Shown here piece after piece: positions 12,401 to 22,604 of a stretch of DNA of 64,000 nt (position 1 is its first letter; every line of letters begins with the position of its first letter). The stretch is from Gliomastix tumulicola (lineage: Eukaryota > Ascomycota > Sordariomycetes > Hypocreales > Bionectriaceae): the NCBI GenBank assembly GCA_001599755.1, contig BCHX01000003.1:310001-374000 (forward strand). The letters are read 5' to 3'. The notes beneath the pieces were generated by a model that was not told the origin of the DNA, did no database searches, and saw only the letters and a program-made list of their open reading frames with translations. The position numbers and the translations under genes were made by a program.

Positions 12401-13755
12401 GGTGCCTGTGGGTATCTGCTGGAGGTGCTGTACAGTGACCCATTGACAAGCAGCACCCTGCGTCCACTCTGGATCACAAGCAAATCCGAAGTCGATTAAC
12501 AACCAAGTCGTGAATTTCTACACACATGACGCAACTTATGGTGTCATTATTTTTTTTTTATTCTTGGAACTTCTCCCAGCTCTGTGAAAGGAGTTCGGTA
12601 GCCATGAGGATAGCCTGCCCTCTCGCCCCCTGTGCACAGCGACCGAATATCCCACTGGGACCAGTCACACGACGCGACTTCGACCAGCAAACATCTTACG
12701 ACGATATCTCGGTTGCCCTTATGGACAGAGTCTGTCGTGGAATCCCAAATGTCGATACTTAGCATGGAAAGCGAACGGTCTACTGCTTCCCCCGCAGCCT
12801 ATTGCCCCACGGACACAACGAGACACGACAACGGGTGACTTTACGAAGTAGCGAACTCCCACCTTTCGTAAGGAGCTTCGGAACCGTGCTTTTCGTCGAT
12901 TTCCTAGAGAAAGAGGTTTTGTGCGGTACCTGCTTAGCATCTCATACTCCAGACATCCCGCTAGTCAAGGAGAAGCACACGCCCAATCTTTCCACAGGAC
13001 CACCGTGAGCACGCCATCAGAAGATCGTTCCACCTCATCAATAAGACTCAGAAGGTGCTATACTCCTATTTCAGTTGCCACAGCTACACCAACACTGCTT
13101 TCCAGCTCGTGACTCGAGCTCGTGACTCGTGGCCCTGGGCGGTAGGGTATCCTCGGGAGCATGACTCTTCCCCTCCCTGCTTAGTAAGGAGGCGAAGACG
13201 GCCTCGCTATATACCTACCTGCCTAGCGTATTGTATGAAGGTCAAACCCAAGCGGAAAGAGCTGAGTTATTATACCGAATCAGTAAAGAGAGACAGACTG
13301 ATGGGTCCCTGTCCACGAGTCTTGCTTCGTTCGCGGAGGGACACCTTTCCTCGCTCCAGAAAAGCCAGTCACGTCTATCGAACTCTCTGCTACCACTCTA
13401 CCAATCCATGAAGTTTTCTGCAGTCCTTCTTTCTTAAATAGAGCCAGCGGTTAGTGGGCAAGTCCAAATCGAGCCATGAAGGCCAGTTTGTGTCCCTGGC
13501 CACGTCAGGCATTAGATGTCCCAACATCAGATGATCCACTTTCACATCCAGGCTCCTTCTCGCTCAAACAGCTTCTTAACTTTTGCCCCTCGGAAATTCC
13601 CTCTCCTTGTTTTCCTCTTCCCTTTTTCCTCTTCTTCTTCCTCACCCAACACGCGTCAAACAGCACCATCCCCTAATTACCTTCCTTTCCAGTTCTCCCC
13701 AGCACGCTGCAATATCAGCATCCCCTTTCCTCACTGGCATGAATCACACTCCAAC
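6463..13755. other. Gene-poor, degenerate region
   Basis: Stops interrupt every frame at short intervals. One coding-like block is at 8163-8266 and is listed separately. A purine (GA)n run lies at 8363-8384. Around 11.9-12.5 kb the minus strand has a 206-codon frame and a separate frame with 'LIDFGFACDPEWTQ', which resembles the aspartate motif of phosphotransferase-like kinases, but no consistent gene can be assembled. A pyrimidine tract at 13,550-13,680 precedes the next gene. Confidence 0.45.
8163..8266 (+). other. Isolated exon-like block
   Basis: This 104-bp block, rich in third-position C/G, would encode SCIDELDASAAYLDVQCEAI and following residues. It is bounded by an acceptor (GCTAAC at 8132, TTTAG ending at 8162) and a donor (GTGAGT at 8267). 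No convincing partner exons were found on either side. It may be a remnant of a decayed gene. The product is unknown. Confidence 0.25.
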
Positions 13756-14846
13756 ATGATTGGGAACCTCATTCCTCAGGCATCCTTCGTCACGTTTGCT
13801 CGATTCTTCGAGCAAACCACCACGACTCAAGCAGAATGTGACTCTCGAGCCGCCCAGCTCGTTGGTGGCACTGCCTCCCCCATCCCATTCCAGGGCTTCA
13901 ACAGCTACACCGTCGTCGCAGGGCATTACGAAGCACTCGTCGTTCAATTTCGTTTTGACAAGCTACGACTCCCATCTACCCGTCGAGGCTCGGTGCCTTG
14001 CGTGACCGACCTCATTGTCCCATCAGCCAGTTATGCAGGCATCATTGGTGTCAAACAGACTGGAAAACGACTGCTCCACATCTACGTGATGACGCGAGCC
14101 CCAGGACATAATCTGCACTGCTACAATTGGTTGCACCACGGACAAATGAACACGTCTGAGGGTTTCGCTCGACGACATGCTCTCGTGGTGAGCTTCGCCA
14201 GGTACGCTCCCCGGCCCAGCTCTCGCTTGTGGCTTCTTTGCTAACTTGGATTCACAGGTTTCTTTCGATGTCTTAGCAAGAATCGACAGTTGCAACGGCC
14301 GCCCAAGTACGCCATCTGCGCCGATCCTTGCTTCGAAAGCTTGACCGACTGTCAGCCCTCCCTTCTCGGTTTCTTCCCGCTGTAGAGAGTGTCAAGGCTG
14401 CATTGCCCAACATCCTGACCCTCCCAATCAAGCCCGTTCATCACGACTTGCGGCCCTGGAACATCTTTGTCGACGAAGCAACAGGTGCTCTCACCGGCAT
14501 CACCGGCTGGAATAATGCGACCAACGGTCCCTTCGGCTCCAACTTCTACTTTCTGGAATTCATAGCCGCCGATATCCGCCCATACCAAGGCCTAACAAGA
14601 TACTCTGACTACGACCATCTCCAAAAGGCGTTCTGGGACGCGTTTTGCGAAGGCTTCGTCGACTCTCCTGATCGTTGGGTCGACATCATCAAGATGGCAA
14701 GAGTCATGGGCCTTCTTTTGGCTGCCGGTTTTACTCAGCCCCTGAATTCGCGCGAACCCGCAGTCGCTCGAGATGATGGCTCGGCGCCATGGAGTATGCT
14801 CCTTTTGGACGCTCTGCTTCTCGACCCGGCCACCAAGCTTCGCTAA
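13756..14846 (+). pseudogene. Aminoglycoside-phosphotransferase-fold (APH family) gene interrupted by one in-frame TAG
   Basis: Two exons, 13756-14201 and 14258-14846, are joined in frame across a 56-nt intron (GTACGC ... CTAAC ... CACAG). The N-terminal part (FARFFEQTTTTQAECD), the run 'ARFLSMS' after the junction, the catalytic loop 'HHDLRPWNIF' and the segment after it match fungal APH/choline-kinase-like phosphotransferases. In that family the brace 'GI(V/I)DW' follows the HxDxxxxN loop; here it reads GITGW, so the metal-binding Asp is Gly. A TAG at 14274-14276 follows ARFLSMS, where as I recall the family has tryptophan (ARFFAxxW), and the frame stays open for 190 codons beyond it. Everything else is intact, so it is either a recent pseudogene, an assembly error, or a gene rescued by UAG-to-UGG mRNA editing. 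Confidence 0.65.
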
Positions 14847-16210
14847 GGGCTGCCGTAGCCCAAGGGGCATGTGATTGGGTAAGTTTATCACATACTCGCC
14901 ATTCTGCCAGGTTTAAGCTCATATCGCTAGCAAGAAGCACGAAACAAGAAAGAAAGAACAAAGAGAGGAGGCCAGGGGAGGCCGAGGGAGAATGATTAGA
15001 AGGGAGGGGGTGAGGAGCGACGCGCACTACGGCCCCCGTCTTCCGTGCCTACTTATAGGTAGTCCCCCTTACCCTTCCCGCCGCTCGAGTATCTGGTTAA
15101 CTAGCACCCTCACCACACACGCTGATCAGATGCTCGGGCTGGGGCCGGAAGGGTATAGGGGGGCTCGTGAAGGCGGGGGCCTATGTGGGAGAAACAAACG
15201 GGGGAGTAAATATAGGTGCTGCCGGTGCCATCCTATGAGAGGTCTAAGACAATGTTCCTCTTCACCAATAAGCAGCACACGATCGTCAATGTTCTACCCG
15301 AAACAGCGGGATTTCTCGTCACCATGTGTAGTCTAGAATAATACGAATCAAGGTAATGAGCTTTGACAGCACAGTAAAAGACCCCTTACATACCGATTAC
15401 GGAGAGTTGATGGCTGTAACGAGACTGATGGAGAGTCGCCGTTAGGCCACAGTGTCCTCGGTGGCGGCCAATGCGTCACGGATGCTTTCAGTGGACTCGT
15501 GGTATGGGACCAGTCATACAGACGTTCAGGCAGGCGGATATGAAGATGATGCAAAGTAGAGTAGTAGGCAGAGGCTCGCGATCGTAGCGCCGTCCACGAC
15601 GCAAGGGAGTGATTCACTGCCTTGTAGACAAAAGGGGGCATTCTTCGAGTGACCATGTGCTACTTACCTGCCGGAGGAGGCCCCAAGGCTGTGCAGTGGT
15701 ACGAGATCTCAGGATGACCGTCTCACCCAGAATCCGCTTGCCCAGTCACCGCTCTTTGGGCCCGAACAAGGTCGGTACGTGAGGGTAGATGAGTATGGCA
15801 AGATGTGCGGTCTCTACGATCAGAATGCACGGGAAGAATAGCACCTGAGCAGTCTCCTGTCACTGATTAACAATAGGAATGGGGAGTGAGGAGCATCAGA
15901 TGGCCGTCCCGCTGCTTACCGCAAGTCACAGCCGCAAACAATAGGAAAGCAAACACCATGACACCTGGCCAGACTGAGCAGCGCACAGGTCAGCATGGGT
16001 GTCACACCATTCACACATTGTTCTTGTGCTTAAAGACCACTCGTTGCCTCTCTCCCTTGCACTCGGGCTTCTTCACAGAAAATCACCACCACTCGTCATC
16101 ACGCTTCGTTTATTCCAACGTCTCTCCTCACACACACACGAAGCGTCTTCGCTACCAACCTACAAACTTCATCTACATTCATCACCGCTCATCCCTCATA
16201 CCGAGCCGAC
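14847..16210. other. Intergenic stretch
   Basis: No supported gene. A purine-rich run lies at 14,935-15,010. The sequence 16,080-16,200 is C/T/A-rich and lacks guanine-rich patches, as expected for a 5' leader of the gene beginning at 16211. I saw no clear TATA box. Confidence 0.5.
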
Positions 16211-17904
16211 ATGTGTCTCCCCCACGAGGGTCCAGGCCACGAGTGCCTTCCGGAGTGCCTTCCATGCAAGGCCCTGAGCGTCGAGAGCCTCCATGAGCTG
16301 ATGTGCGACGGCCAGGTTCGTCTGGGCACCGTTGCAGACCTGATGCTGATGGCCGACCGCGGCTGCGTGCTTTGCCGCACGATTATCGAACACGTCCACG
16401 GACCAGAGGTAGGAAAGAAAATGCTGATCCATGAGTGTGTCCTGTAGTTTGGTAGCTAACCCCCCTCCCCCTTTCCAGAGCCCCCGAGTGTCCTCTCGCA
16501 TCCGGATCCGAGTCCTTCTTGACGCAAATGGAGCGCCTGTCAAGATCATCTTTGCCGTCACTACCCTGGCCTTGCGTCACAGCGGCATCTGCGAGGTGCC
16601 AGGCATGCAGGCCAGCGGCTTTGAGGCTGGGGTCACCATGGACGGTATGTCGTCCTGCTTCTCGCTAGTGCTGTCGACTCCTCTAATTTCCTTCTTCTGT
16701 AGACGAGACCATCGCAGCGCTGAACATCGATCCTCCTTGTCTAGCCGCAGATAACGGCAAGGGTGAGGGCCAACGTGAGCTGGAGATCACTCTGCCCGTG
16801 TACCTGTCGCAGAGGATCAACCCGGCGAACGACAATTCGGACTCTTTCGTGCATAAGTCCGAGGGGAATCTTGTCCTCTCATTCAAGGACCCCGAGCTTT
16901 TTGTCCTGGACGCTCCCCAGGCGATCACGAACAAGTCGGTCGACACTGGTCGTGCCAAGGAAAACGACGTGTCCGATTCCATGGTCTATGAAGACTGGTT
17001 CCGCCTGATTTGCAGCTGCTCCAGTGTCGGCCTCGCCAATGGTCAAGAGAAACTCCCCTCGATGGCCGTCATCGCAGACGAGTACGCTTCCCTGCTGCAG
17101 GATCCCTACCTCGGTGGCCTGTGGATGGGCACGCTGCCCCTCGGCCTTCTGTGGTACCACGCCTCGCCAGGGCCTCTTGCAGGGGATCTCGGCGACGTCG
17201 GAAACAGGGACTACCCGTCGTGGTCTCCTCTCAGCAACAAGGGCGCTGTGGTCTTCCACCTTCCGCATGCCCAGCACTACGAGAAGCGAGAGGAGCATCC
17301 GACTCTCGCCGTGGTGGAGAGCGCCTGGACCGTCCCCATGAACGACAATGTGCCAACCGGACCTCTCGTGTGCTGGGCCCTGAGGCTCTCCGCTCCAATG
17401 CGCCGCATGGGCTGGCGGAAGATCCAAGAGCGCTTCCTCATCATCACCGAGGGCGGTTCCCCCATCAATGGCCGGGACTGCATCATTGCTGACAACGGTA
17501 ACCTGAACGACTACCTCGGCCCAATGGCAGGGCTCCAAGAGGACGCCCCCGTCTCGCCTGGCATGCCTGACAAGGTCAACGCCCATCTTTGGTTCCCCGA
17601 TCCAGTCCTCGATGACTCGATGAGGAAGACGCCGGTCGATAAGCGGCTGGAGCCCTTCCAGCCATCGGATCTGGGCATCGTCGAACGTGGGGAGTCTCTC
17701 CTTGCTCTGCAGCCAAACACCGAGTTTTGGCTGCTCGAGATCATCCACACTGCCGTGCCTGTCGGTCTCGTTCTCGTCCGCATGAAGGATAACTACTTCC
17801 GTCGCGTTGGCATGTTCTACATGGGAGCCGAGATGGAGCATCACTCGATGCGGAAGTGGGATTGGGAGCCGCGTCTTCAGATCCGCACCTGCATTCTGCT
17901 CTAG
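16211..17904 (+). CDS. HET-related protein lacking the HET core
   Basis: Three exons (16211-16408, 16479-16644, 16703-17904) give about 521 residues. The introns are 70 and 58 nt and keep the frame. The N-terminus holds a CxxC element, GCVLCRTII at about residues 51-59, like the leader of many heterokaryon-incompatibility proteins. The region from about residue 215 (YEDWFRLICSCSSVGLAN, then KLPSMAVIADEY, then YLGGLWMGTLPLGLLWY and YPSWSPLSNKG) matches the segment that normally follows the HET domain (W..iV..YS, DKLPAlsGiA, YlaGLW...LLWY, PSWSWAS). The roughly 200-250 residues of HET domain that should lie between them are absent; only about 90 unrelated residues separate the two parts. The function is unknown. 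Without the HET core it may not trigger incompatibility itself. Confidence 0.7.
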
Positions 17905-18280
17905 CATCTTCGCGGAAGAGTCGTATCTGTCTCGATTGTCGTGCAGGGGCACATCCTAGAACAGCATCAGCAGCAAGGTATTTTTTGAAAGGCTTGGAGT
18001 TTACGAGCTTTGCAGTGGGGGTATAGTTTTTAATCACGGGTTCAGAAGAGAGAGATAGTGGTTCTCTCTACATCGAGGCACGGGCGAAGGAAGCTTTGAT
18101 AGTCGGTAGTTTGAGCGTTTCTTAGGAGGGTCGAGACTTGCTGTGCTGTCTTAGGTTATAATACATCATCCCCCAGTATCCTCCCTTTGTACTGTGCTGT
18201 GCCGTGCCGTGCTGCCTTCTCTTGCTGTCCTCCATTCAAGCCGTGTCCTTGACATACAGGAGGTCGCCGTCCCCTGAAAT
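17905..18280. other. Convergent intergenic region
   Basis: A 376-bp stretch between two convergently transcribed genes. No gene was seen. It presumably holds both 3' untranslated regions. It includes a TGTGCTGTGCCGTGCCGTGCTG low-complexity run near 18,195-18,215. Confidence 0.5.
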
Positions 18281-19012
18281 CTACCAAGGGAGCTTCCCAT
18301 TTCGGCTCATGAAGGTCCCAGTCGGTCCGTTTCGATCAACAGTCGCCATTCGAATAACCGGCTCGGTGGCGATCTCGGGCGAGCGGCCGAAGTTTCCCGT
18401 CAGCTTAGTCCGGGACTGTCCGGGACAGACGGCGTTGACCTTGCCCTTGGTGAGGACCCGCGCGAAGTTGAGCATGATCATGTTCACGGCCGACTTGCTC
18501 GCGTCGTAGACCTTGGTCTCAACGTTGTAGTAGGGCCAGCGCTCGTTGAGGGCGAGGCTGAGGCAGCCCATGCCGCAGGAGACAAAGACGATACGCGGCG
18601 GCGCGTTCTTGGACTTCTTGAGCAGCGGGATGAGGTACTCGGTGAGGATGGACGGGCCGATGACGTTGGTCGCAAAGGTGCGTTGGTAGACGGCCCAGAT
18701 GCCGAGGGCCTGATCCGCAAAGTCGAGAAGGACGCCGGCGTTGTTGACCAGCACGTCGAGGTAGCCGAACTCGCGCCTGACGAAACGGACGGCAGCGTCG
18801 ACGGACTCCGGGTTGGTGAGGTCCAGCTGGACGCAGCAGGCCGCGCAGCCCTCCGAGCGCAGGCCGGCCGCGATCCTCTCGCCCGCCTCGACGTCGCGGG
18901 CGCCGAGGATGACGTGGTAGTTGTAGGGCGCCCGGGCGAGTGCTTCGGCTGTGGCGCGGCCGATGCCCGAGTTGGCGCCAGTGACGAAGGCGAGAGTCTT
19001 GAGCAAGGGCAT
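18281..19012 (-). CDS. Short-chain dehydrogenase/reductase
   Basis: An intronless 243-residue classical SDR. It has the cofactor motif TGANSGIG at residues 11-18, NNAG at 90-93, and a catalytic triad consistent with Ser145 (VSCGMG), Tyr169 and Lys173 (YDASK). The C-terminal 'CPGQSRTKLTG' corresponds to the PG motif region. The start is the first ATG of the frame. SDRs use NAD(P)(H) to oxidise or reduce small carbonyls and alcohols; the substrate cannot be read from the sequence. It is cytosolic, with no signal or membrane segment. The gene is more GC-rich than the flanking spacer, as are its neighbours. Confidence 0.9.
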   Translation of the reverse strand: MPLLKTLAFVTGANSGIGRATAEALARAPYNYHVILGARDVEAGERIAAGLRSEGCAACCVQLDLTNPESVDAAVRFVRREFGYLDVLVNNAGVLLDFADQALGIWAVYQRTFATNVIGPSILTEYLIPLLKKSKNAPPRIVFVSCGMGCLSLALNERWPYYNVETKVYDASKSAVNMIMLNFARVLTKGKVNAVCPGQSRTKLTGNFGRSPEIATEPVIRMATVDRNGPTGTFMSRNGKLPW

Positions 19013-20491
19013 TGTGATGGACGGTTGTGAGGAAAGGCTGGATGTACTGATGATTGGGTGGGAAGGGCACGTAGCCGATGCTGAGAGGGGAGTCTGAGGG
19101 ATGTAAACGCGAGAGCGGGTGTTTATCCTGCCAGCTTGCCGGCCGGGGAGCAGAAGTGAGAGCTTCCCAAGCCCAGACTAAGCTCATGGTGATTGCGGCA
19201 GGAGTGCATGCAGCAATGGCAAACAGCTTCCACCTGAGGATAAGGAGTCCACTGCACAAGCAGAATATTGGAAGGATAGAGAGAAGGATAATGACTGCCT
19301 CGCGTCGAATGCAGAACTCCGTGCAAGATAGCACAGTGGTGTGGACGTGGAGCTGTGCTTCAGGGCAGGAGGGACATCTTCCAGGGGGTGACTCAACTGG
19401 CCGCAGCTCCTCTCGATACAGGCATCCACCACAAGACCTCGCGTTTCTGACCGTATTTTGTGTCGAGTTTGCAGTAATGATGTAAAGCTATTCCGTATGT
19501 TAGTGCAAGGGTGAGGAACAAATACGATTATCACATTCCCAGGAGCAGAGAGTGCCTTGGATCCTGCTCGGCCTGGATCAGCCCCACGCAAACACCTCCC
19601 TTGTGACGTGCCTGGCGAGGAACTCCTTGGAACCTGCCTGCAGAACTATCTGGCCCGTTATCTGACCCGTTGCAACGCCTAGAGACTGCATGAGAACTTC
19701 CTTGAGAGTGCTACCATTTGCCCCGGGAGAAGGAAGGCAAGCAACGTCGAGCAAGCCCCATCGGTCTCCTCTACGAAGCTCGGCAGGGCTCAAGTTCTTC
19801 TTCCTTGTCAAGTTACCCGAGCCCACCTGCCATTTGCACTGAATATCGAGCACATGAGGGTGTTCTGAAGTCTGTGCATTGCTTGGCCGGCCACTGGATG
19901 ACTCGCAGCAGCAAGTCTGCGAGAACCAGATGCACCCTGCCCGTCTGCCCCTTCCACCGCCTCCAGGCTCCTATGGCAGTCTCCTATCGTAGCTTCTCTG
20001 TAGTCGGAAAGGGAAACTACACAGGTGCTACAGCTGCACCTTAACCACTGCGTACGGTAGATGTTATGTGTGTGGCTAGGGAGTCTTGCTATCTGGGCAC
20101 AAGGACGCTCGACAGCTAGCTCGTTCCCCAAGAGTACAAAAAGGCATGGCAACTTCACGTATCAAGGAGCATGAGAAAAAGTTTAAGATTCGCCATCTAT
20201 GTCGTCTCTCTCTGTCTGCAGATATACCAACCCCATATCCTAGCTTAGAAACGACTCTAGATGCAAAAACGTGTCCGCCCTGACGGTCCGTCATGTTGAA
20301 AGCTTCCAAAAGGAATGTTTCATTTCATGCTTCCATAAACGCCAATCGTTTACTCGTTCGTTCGTTCGTTCGTTCGTTTTGAGTGTGCAAGATGATCAAA
20401 TACCCATCTCGGAGGAGTCGTCGTCGTCGTCGTCTCCCTCGGCACGGCTGCCTCGCTCGGCTCTCCATCGGATTCCGGTCTCACGGTCTTC
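19013..20491. other. Intergenic stretch with TCGT microsatellite
   Basis: A 1.5-kb spacer without a supported gene. Six perfect TCGT units at 20354-20377 and a GTC run at about 20416-20434 lie close to the 3' end of the PDX1 gene, probably in its 3' untranslated region. Confidence 0.5.
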
Positions 20492-21448
20492 CTACCATCC
20501 ACGCGTAGCCAGTCTCTCCTTGGTCTCCATGCTGTCGCAGTTGATGCCCACCATGGCCTCGCCGAGCCCCGTGCTGACCTCGGCCAGGACCTTGGGGTCG
20601 CGGAAGTGGGTGACGGCCTGGACGATGGCCTTGGCGCGCTTCGCGGGGTCGCCGGACTTGAAGATACCGCTGCCGACGAAGACGCCGTCGCAGCCGAGCT
20701 GCATCATGAGGGCGGCATCGGCGGGCGTGGCCACGCCGCCGGCGGCGAAGTTGACGACGGGGAGGCGGCCGAGCTCGGCGGTCTGGCGGAGCAGCTCGGC
20801 GTCGACCTCGTGCGTGCGGGCGAGTTCGCGGATGCGGAGGACGCCGCCCTCGGCGAGGGCCGCCTTGGCCTGGGCGATCTCGCGGTTGACCGTCTTCATG
20901 TGGCGGACGGCCTCGACGACGTCGCCGGTGCCGGCCTCGCCCTTGGTGCGGATCATGGCGGCGCCCTCGGCGATACGGCGGAGGGCCTCGCCCAGGTTGC
21001 GGCAGCCGCAGACGAAGGGGACCTTGAAGCCGCTCTTCTCGACGTGGCTCTCGTCGTCGGCCGGGGTGAGGACCTCGCTCTCGTCGATGTAGTCGACGCC
21101 CAGGGCCTCGAGGATCTGGCACTCGACGTCGTGGCCGATACGGGCCTTAGCCATAACGGGGATCGTGACGGCGTCTTGGATCGCGCGGATGACGGAGGGG
21201 TCGGACATGCGGGCGACGCCGCCCTGGGCGCGGATGTCGGCTGGGACGCGCTCCAGGGCCATGACGGCGCAGGCGCCGGCGTCTTCGGCGATGCGGGCTT
21301 GCTCGGGGGTGGTGACGTCCATGATGACGCCGCCCTTGAGCATCTGGGCGAGGCCAGCCTTGAGGGCAAAGGTCGTCTTCGCGTCGGCAGCGGCGGCGGA
21401 GGAGGAGGAGGAGGGGGCGCCTCCGTTCTGGGTCGCGTCGTTGGTCAT
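20492..21448 (-). CDS. PDX1: Pyridoxal 5'-phosphate synthase subunit PDX1/SNZ
   Basis: A 318-residue intronless protein of the PdxS/SNZ family, the synthase subunit that condenses ribose 5-phosphate, glyceraldehyde 3-phosphate and ammonia into pyridoxal phosphate. Family landmarks are all present: MDVTTPEQARIAEDAGA, ALERVPADIR, the Schiff-base lysine region PVMAKARIGH, DESEVLTPAD, FVCGCRNLGEALRRI, MIRTKGEAGTG with the second lysine, and GVFVGSGIFKSGDP near the C-terminus. The length is typical. The start is the ATG at 21448; the first 20 or so residues are a variable Ser/Ala-rich leader. A TATATATA element lies about 125 bp upstream (near 21,575). The glutaminase partner PDX2 is on the opposite strand 2.85 kb upstream, which supports a shared role in vitamin B6 synthesis. 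Confidence 0.97.
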   Translation of the reverse strand: MTNDATQNGGAPSSSSSAAAADAKTTFALKAGLAQMLKGGVIMDVTTPEQARIAEDAGACAVMALERVPADIRAQGGVARMSDPSVIRAIQDAVTIPVMAKARIGHDVECQILEALGVDYIDESEVLTPADDESHVEKSGFKVPFVCGCRNLGEALRRIAEGAAMIRTKGEAGTGDVVEAVRHMKTVNREIAQAKAALAEGGVLRIRELARTHEVDAELLRQTAELGRLPVVNFAAGGVATPADAALMMQLGCDGVFVGSGIFKSGDPAKRAKAIVQAVTHFRDPKVLAEVSTGLGEAMVGINCDSMETKERLATRGW

Positions 21449-22604
21449 GATGTCGGTGTTTGTTTTGTTTGGAAGGGGGTATCTTCTCGATGTGGGAGTT
21501 TGCCGAGGCTCGTAGGAATGAAGTAATCAAAAGCTGTAGTCAGGAGCTTCGAGCAGGCCAAGAGGAGGGGTCGACCAAGATATATATGGTCCAAGAAGGG
21601 CGGAGTGACGCGGGGGGAGAAGTCGAGGATGGCAGAGAGAAAAGTGACCCGAGAACGGAGAAGGCTGCCTCGATTGTACTCGTCACACTAAGAAAAATTC
21701 CCAATGGCTGCCCAGAAAAACCTTAATTGATGGATACGCCCTGCCAAACGTCAACCGTTTGCTAGGTCAACTCGCAAGCCACCGCACAGCCATTGGCCAC
21801 TCGGAGCCACTGGATGATTCATGGAGGAGGGGTTTTCTTTACTTCCCCAAGCAGTGATAAGGGACAGACCCCGCATAGGATCGGCAACCATCGGGTCGCG
21901 AGAATGGAGGGGCGGACTGGGAGACGCGCGAGGGGTTCGAGCTGCCAAAAGGGTCATTCCGCACAGGAGCTTATGCAAGGCTAATGCAAGGCCATCATCA
22001 GTGTCATGCACGAAACAGCACTTGCATGGGGTTCGCTCTGATTCTGATATCACGGGCGCCGAGTGACAGGGCGCCAAAGACATAAAATGGCTATCGTCAT
22101 CACTCCTGGAGCTGGGAATGGAAGAGCCGCTCCGGCGGAGATGAACTCGCATGACTTCTGCGGCCTGCAGGTCCTGCAGGTGCATGCAGATGTCATGCAA
22201 GGCCGGGATGTCTGCATCTTAGTCTCTAACGTCCGTAGGAGAGTCGCTGCTGGTGATGAGGCAATCCCGCCGTGACAAAGTACGGACCTGACCTTCAGGG
22301 GGCTCGACCGCTGTAAGACACGGACCCTGTTGCCTCTACAGGCGGCTCTTAGGCGGCTTAAGGACCGTGCTGTAGGGGACTTAGGCCCAGCAAAGGGCCC
22401 AGCGAGCAGCTGTCAGGTGGGGGTGCCACTGAAGCCCCTGATGGGGGTCCCTTTCAGTGCTTGTGAGGCCTGACACACCCGCCCCTTTCCGCTACAGCTC
22501 CCATCTCCACTGGCCGAGGTTCCGTGCGACATGCTCGGCTTAACCATCTACACGCATCCATCGATTTGTCTCGCAAACAACCAGACACGCTTCGTTCTCG
22601 CTGC
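21449..22604. other. Intergenic region upstream of PDX1
   Basis: Contains the PDX1 promoter (TATATATA near 21,575) and an unexplained GC-rich structured stretch at 22,270-22,500, listed separately. No supported gene. Confidence 0.5.
22412..22474. repeat. Three-tier inverted repeat (hairpin) in a GC-rich spacer
   Basis: Nested complementary arms: GTCAGG 22412-22417 with CCTGAC 22469-22474, CACTGAA 22427-22433 with TTCAGTG 22453-22459, and CCCC 22435-22438 with GGGG 22443-22446, closing on a TGAT loop. The surrounding 150 bp is rich in short repeated words (aggcggc, gggccc). It could be a foldback element remnant or a structured RNA. No coding signal. Confidence 0.4.

Noticed and set aside
11863..12502. 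Minus-strand frames with LIDFGFACDPEWTQ and FWYLLARYIDLEL, possibly a kinase-like relic
   Set aside because: The pieces are in different frames, separated by stops, and cannot be joined with credible introns. Noted only as possible decay.
1..13700. RIP-mutated transposon block explaining the gene-poor left side
   Set aside because: The sequence is not strongly AT-rich and no transposase, reverse transcriptase or terminal repeats were recognised. A dinucleotide RIP index would settle it.
16879..17952. 357-codon open frame on the minus strand opposite the HET-related gene
   Set aside because: It mirrors the GC-biased third positions of the plus-strand exons, has no recognisable domain, and the plus strand has family motifs and consistent introns.
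20606..21526. 306-codon plus-strand frame opposite PDX1
   Set aside because: Asp/Gly/Ala/Val-rich composition shadow of a highly conserved gene.
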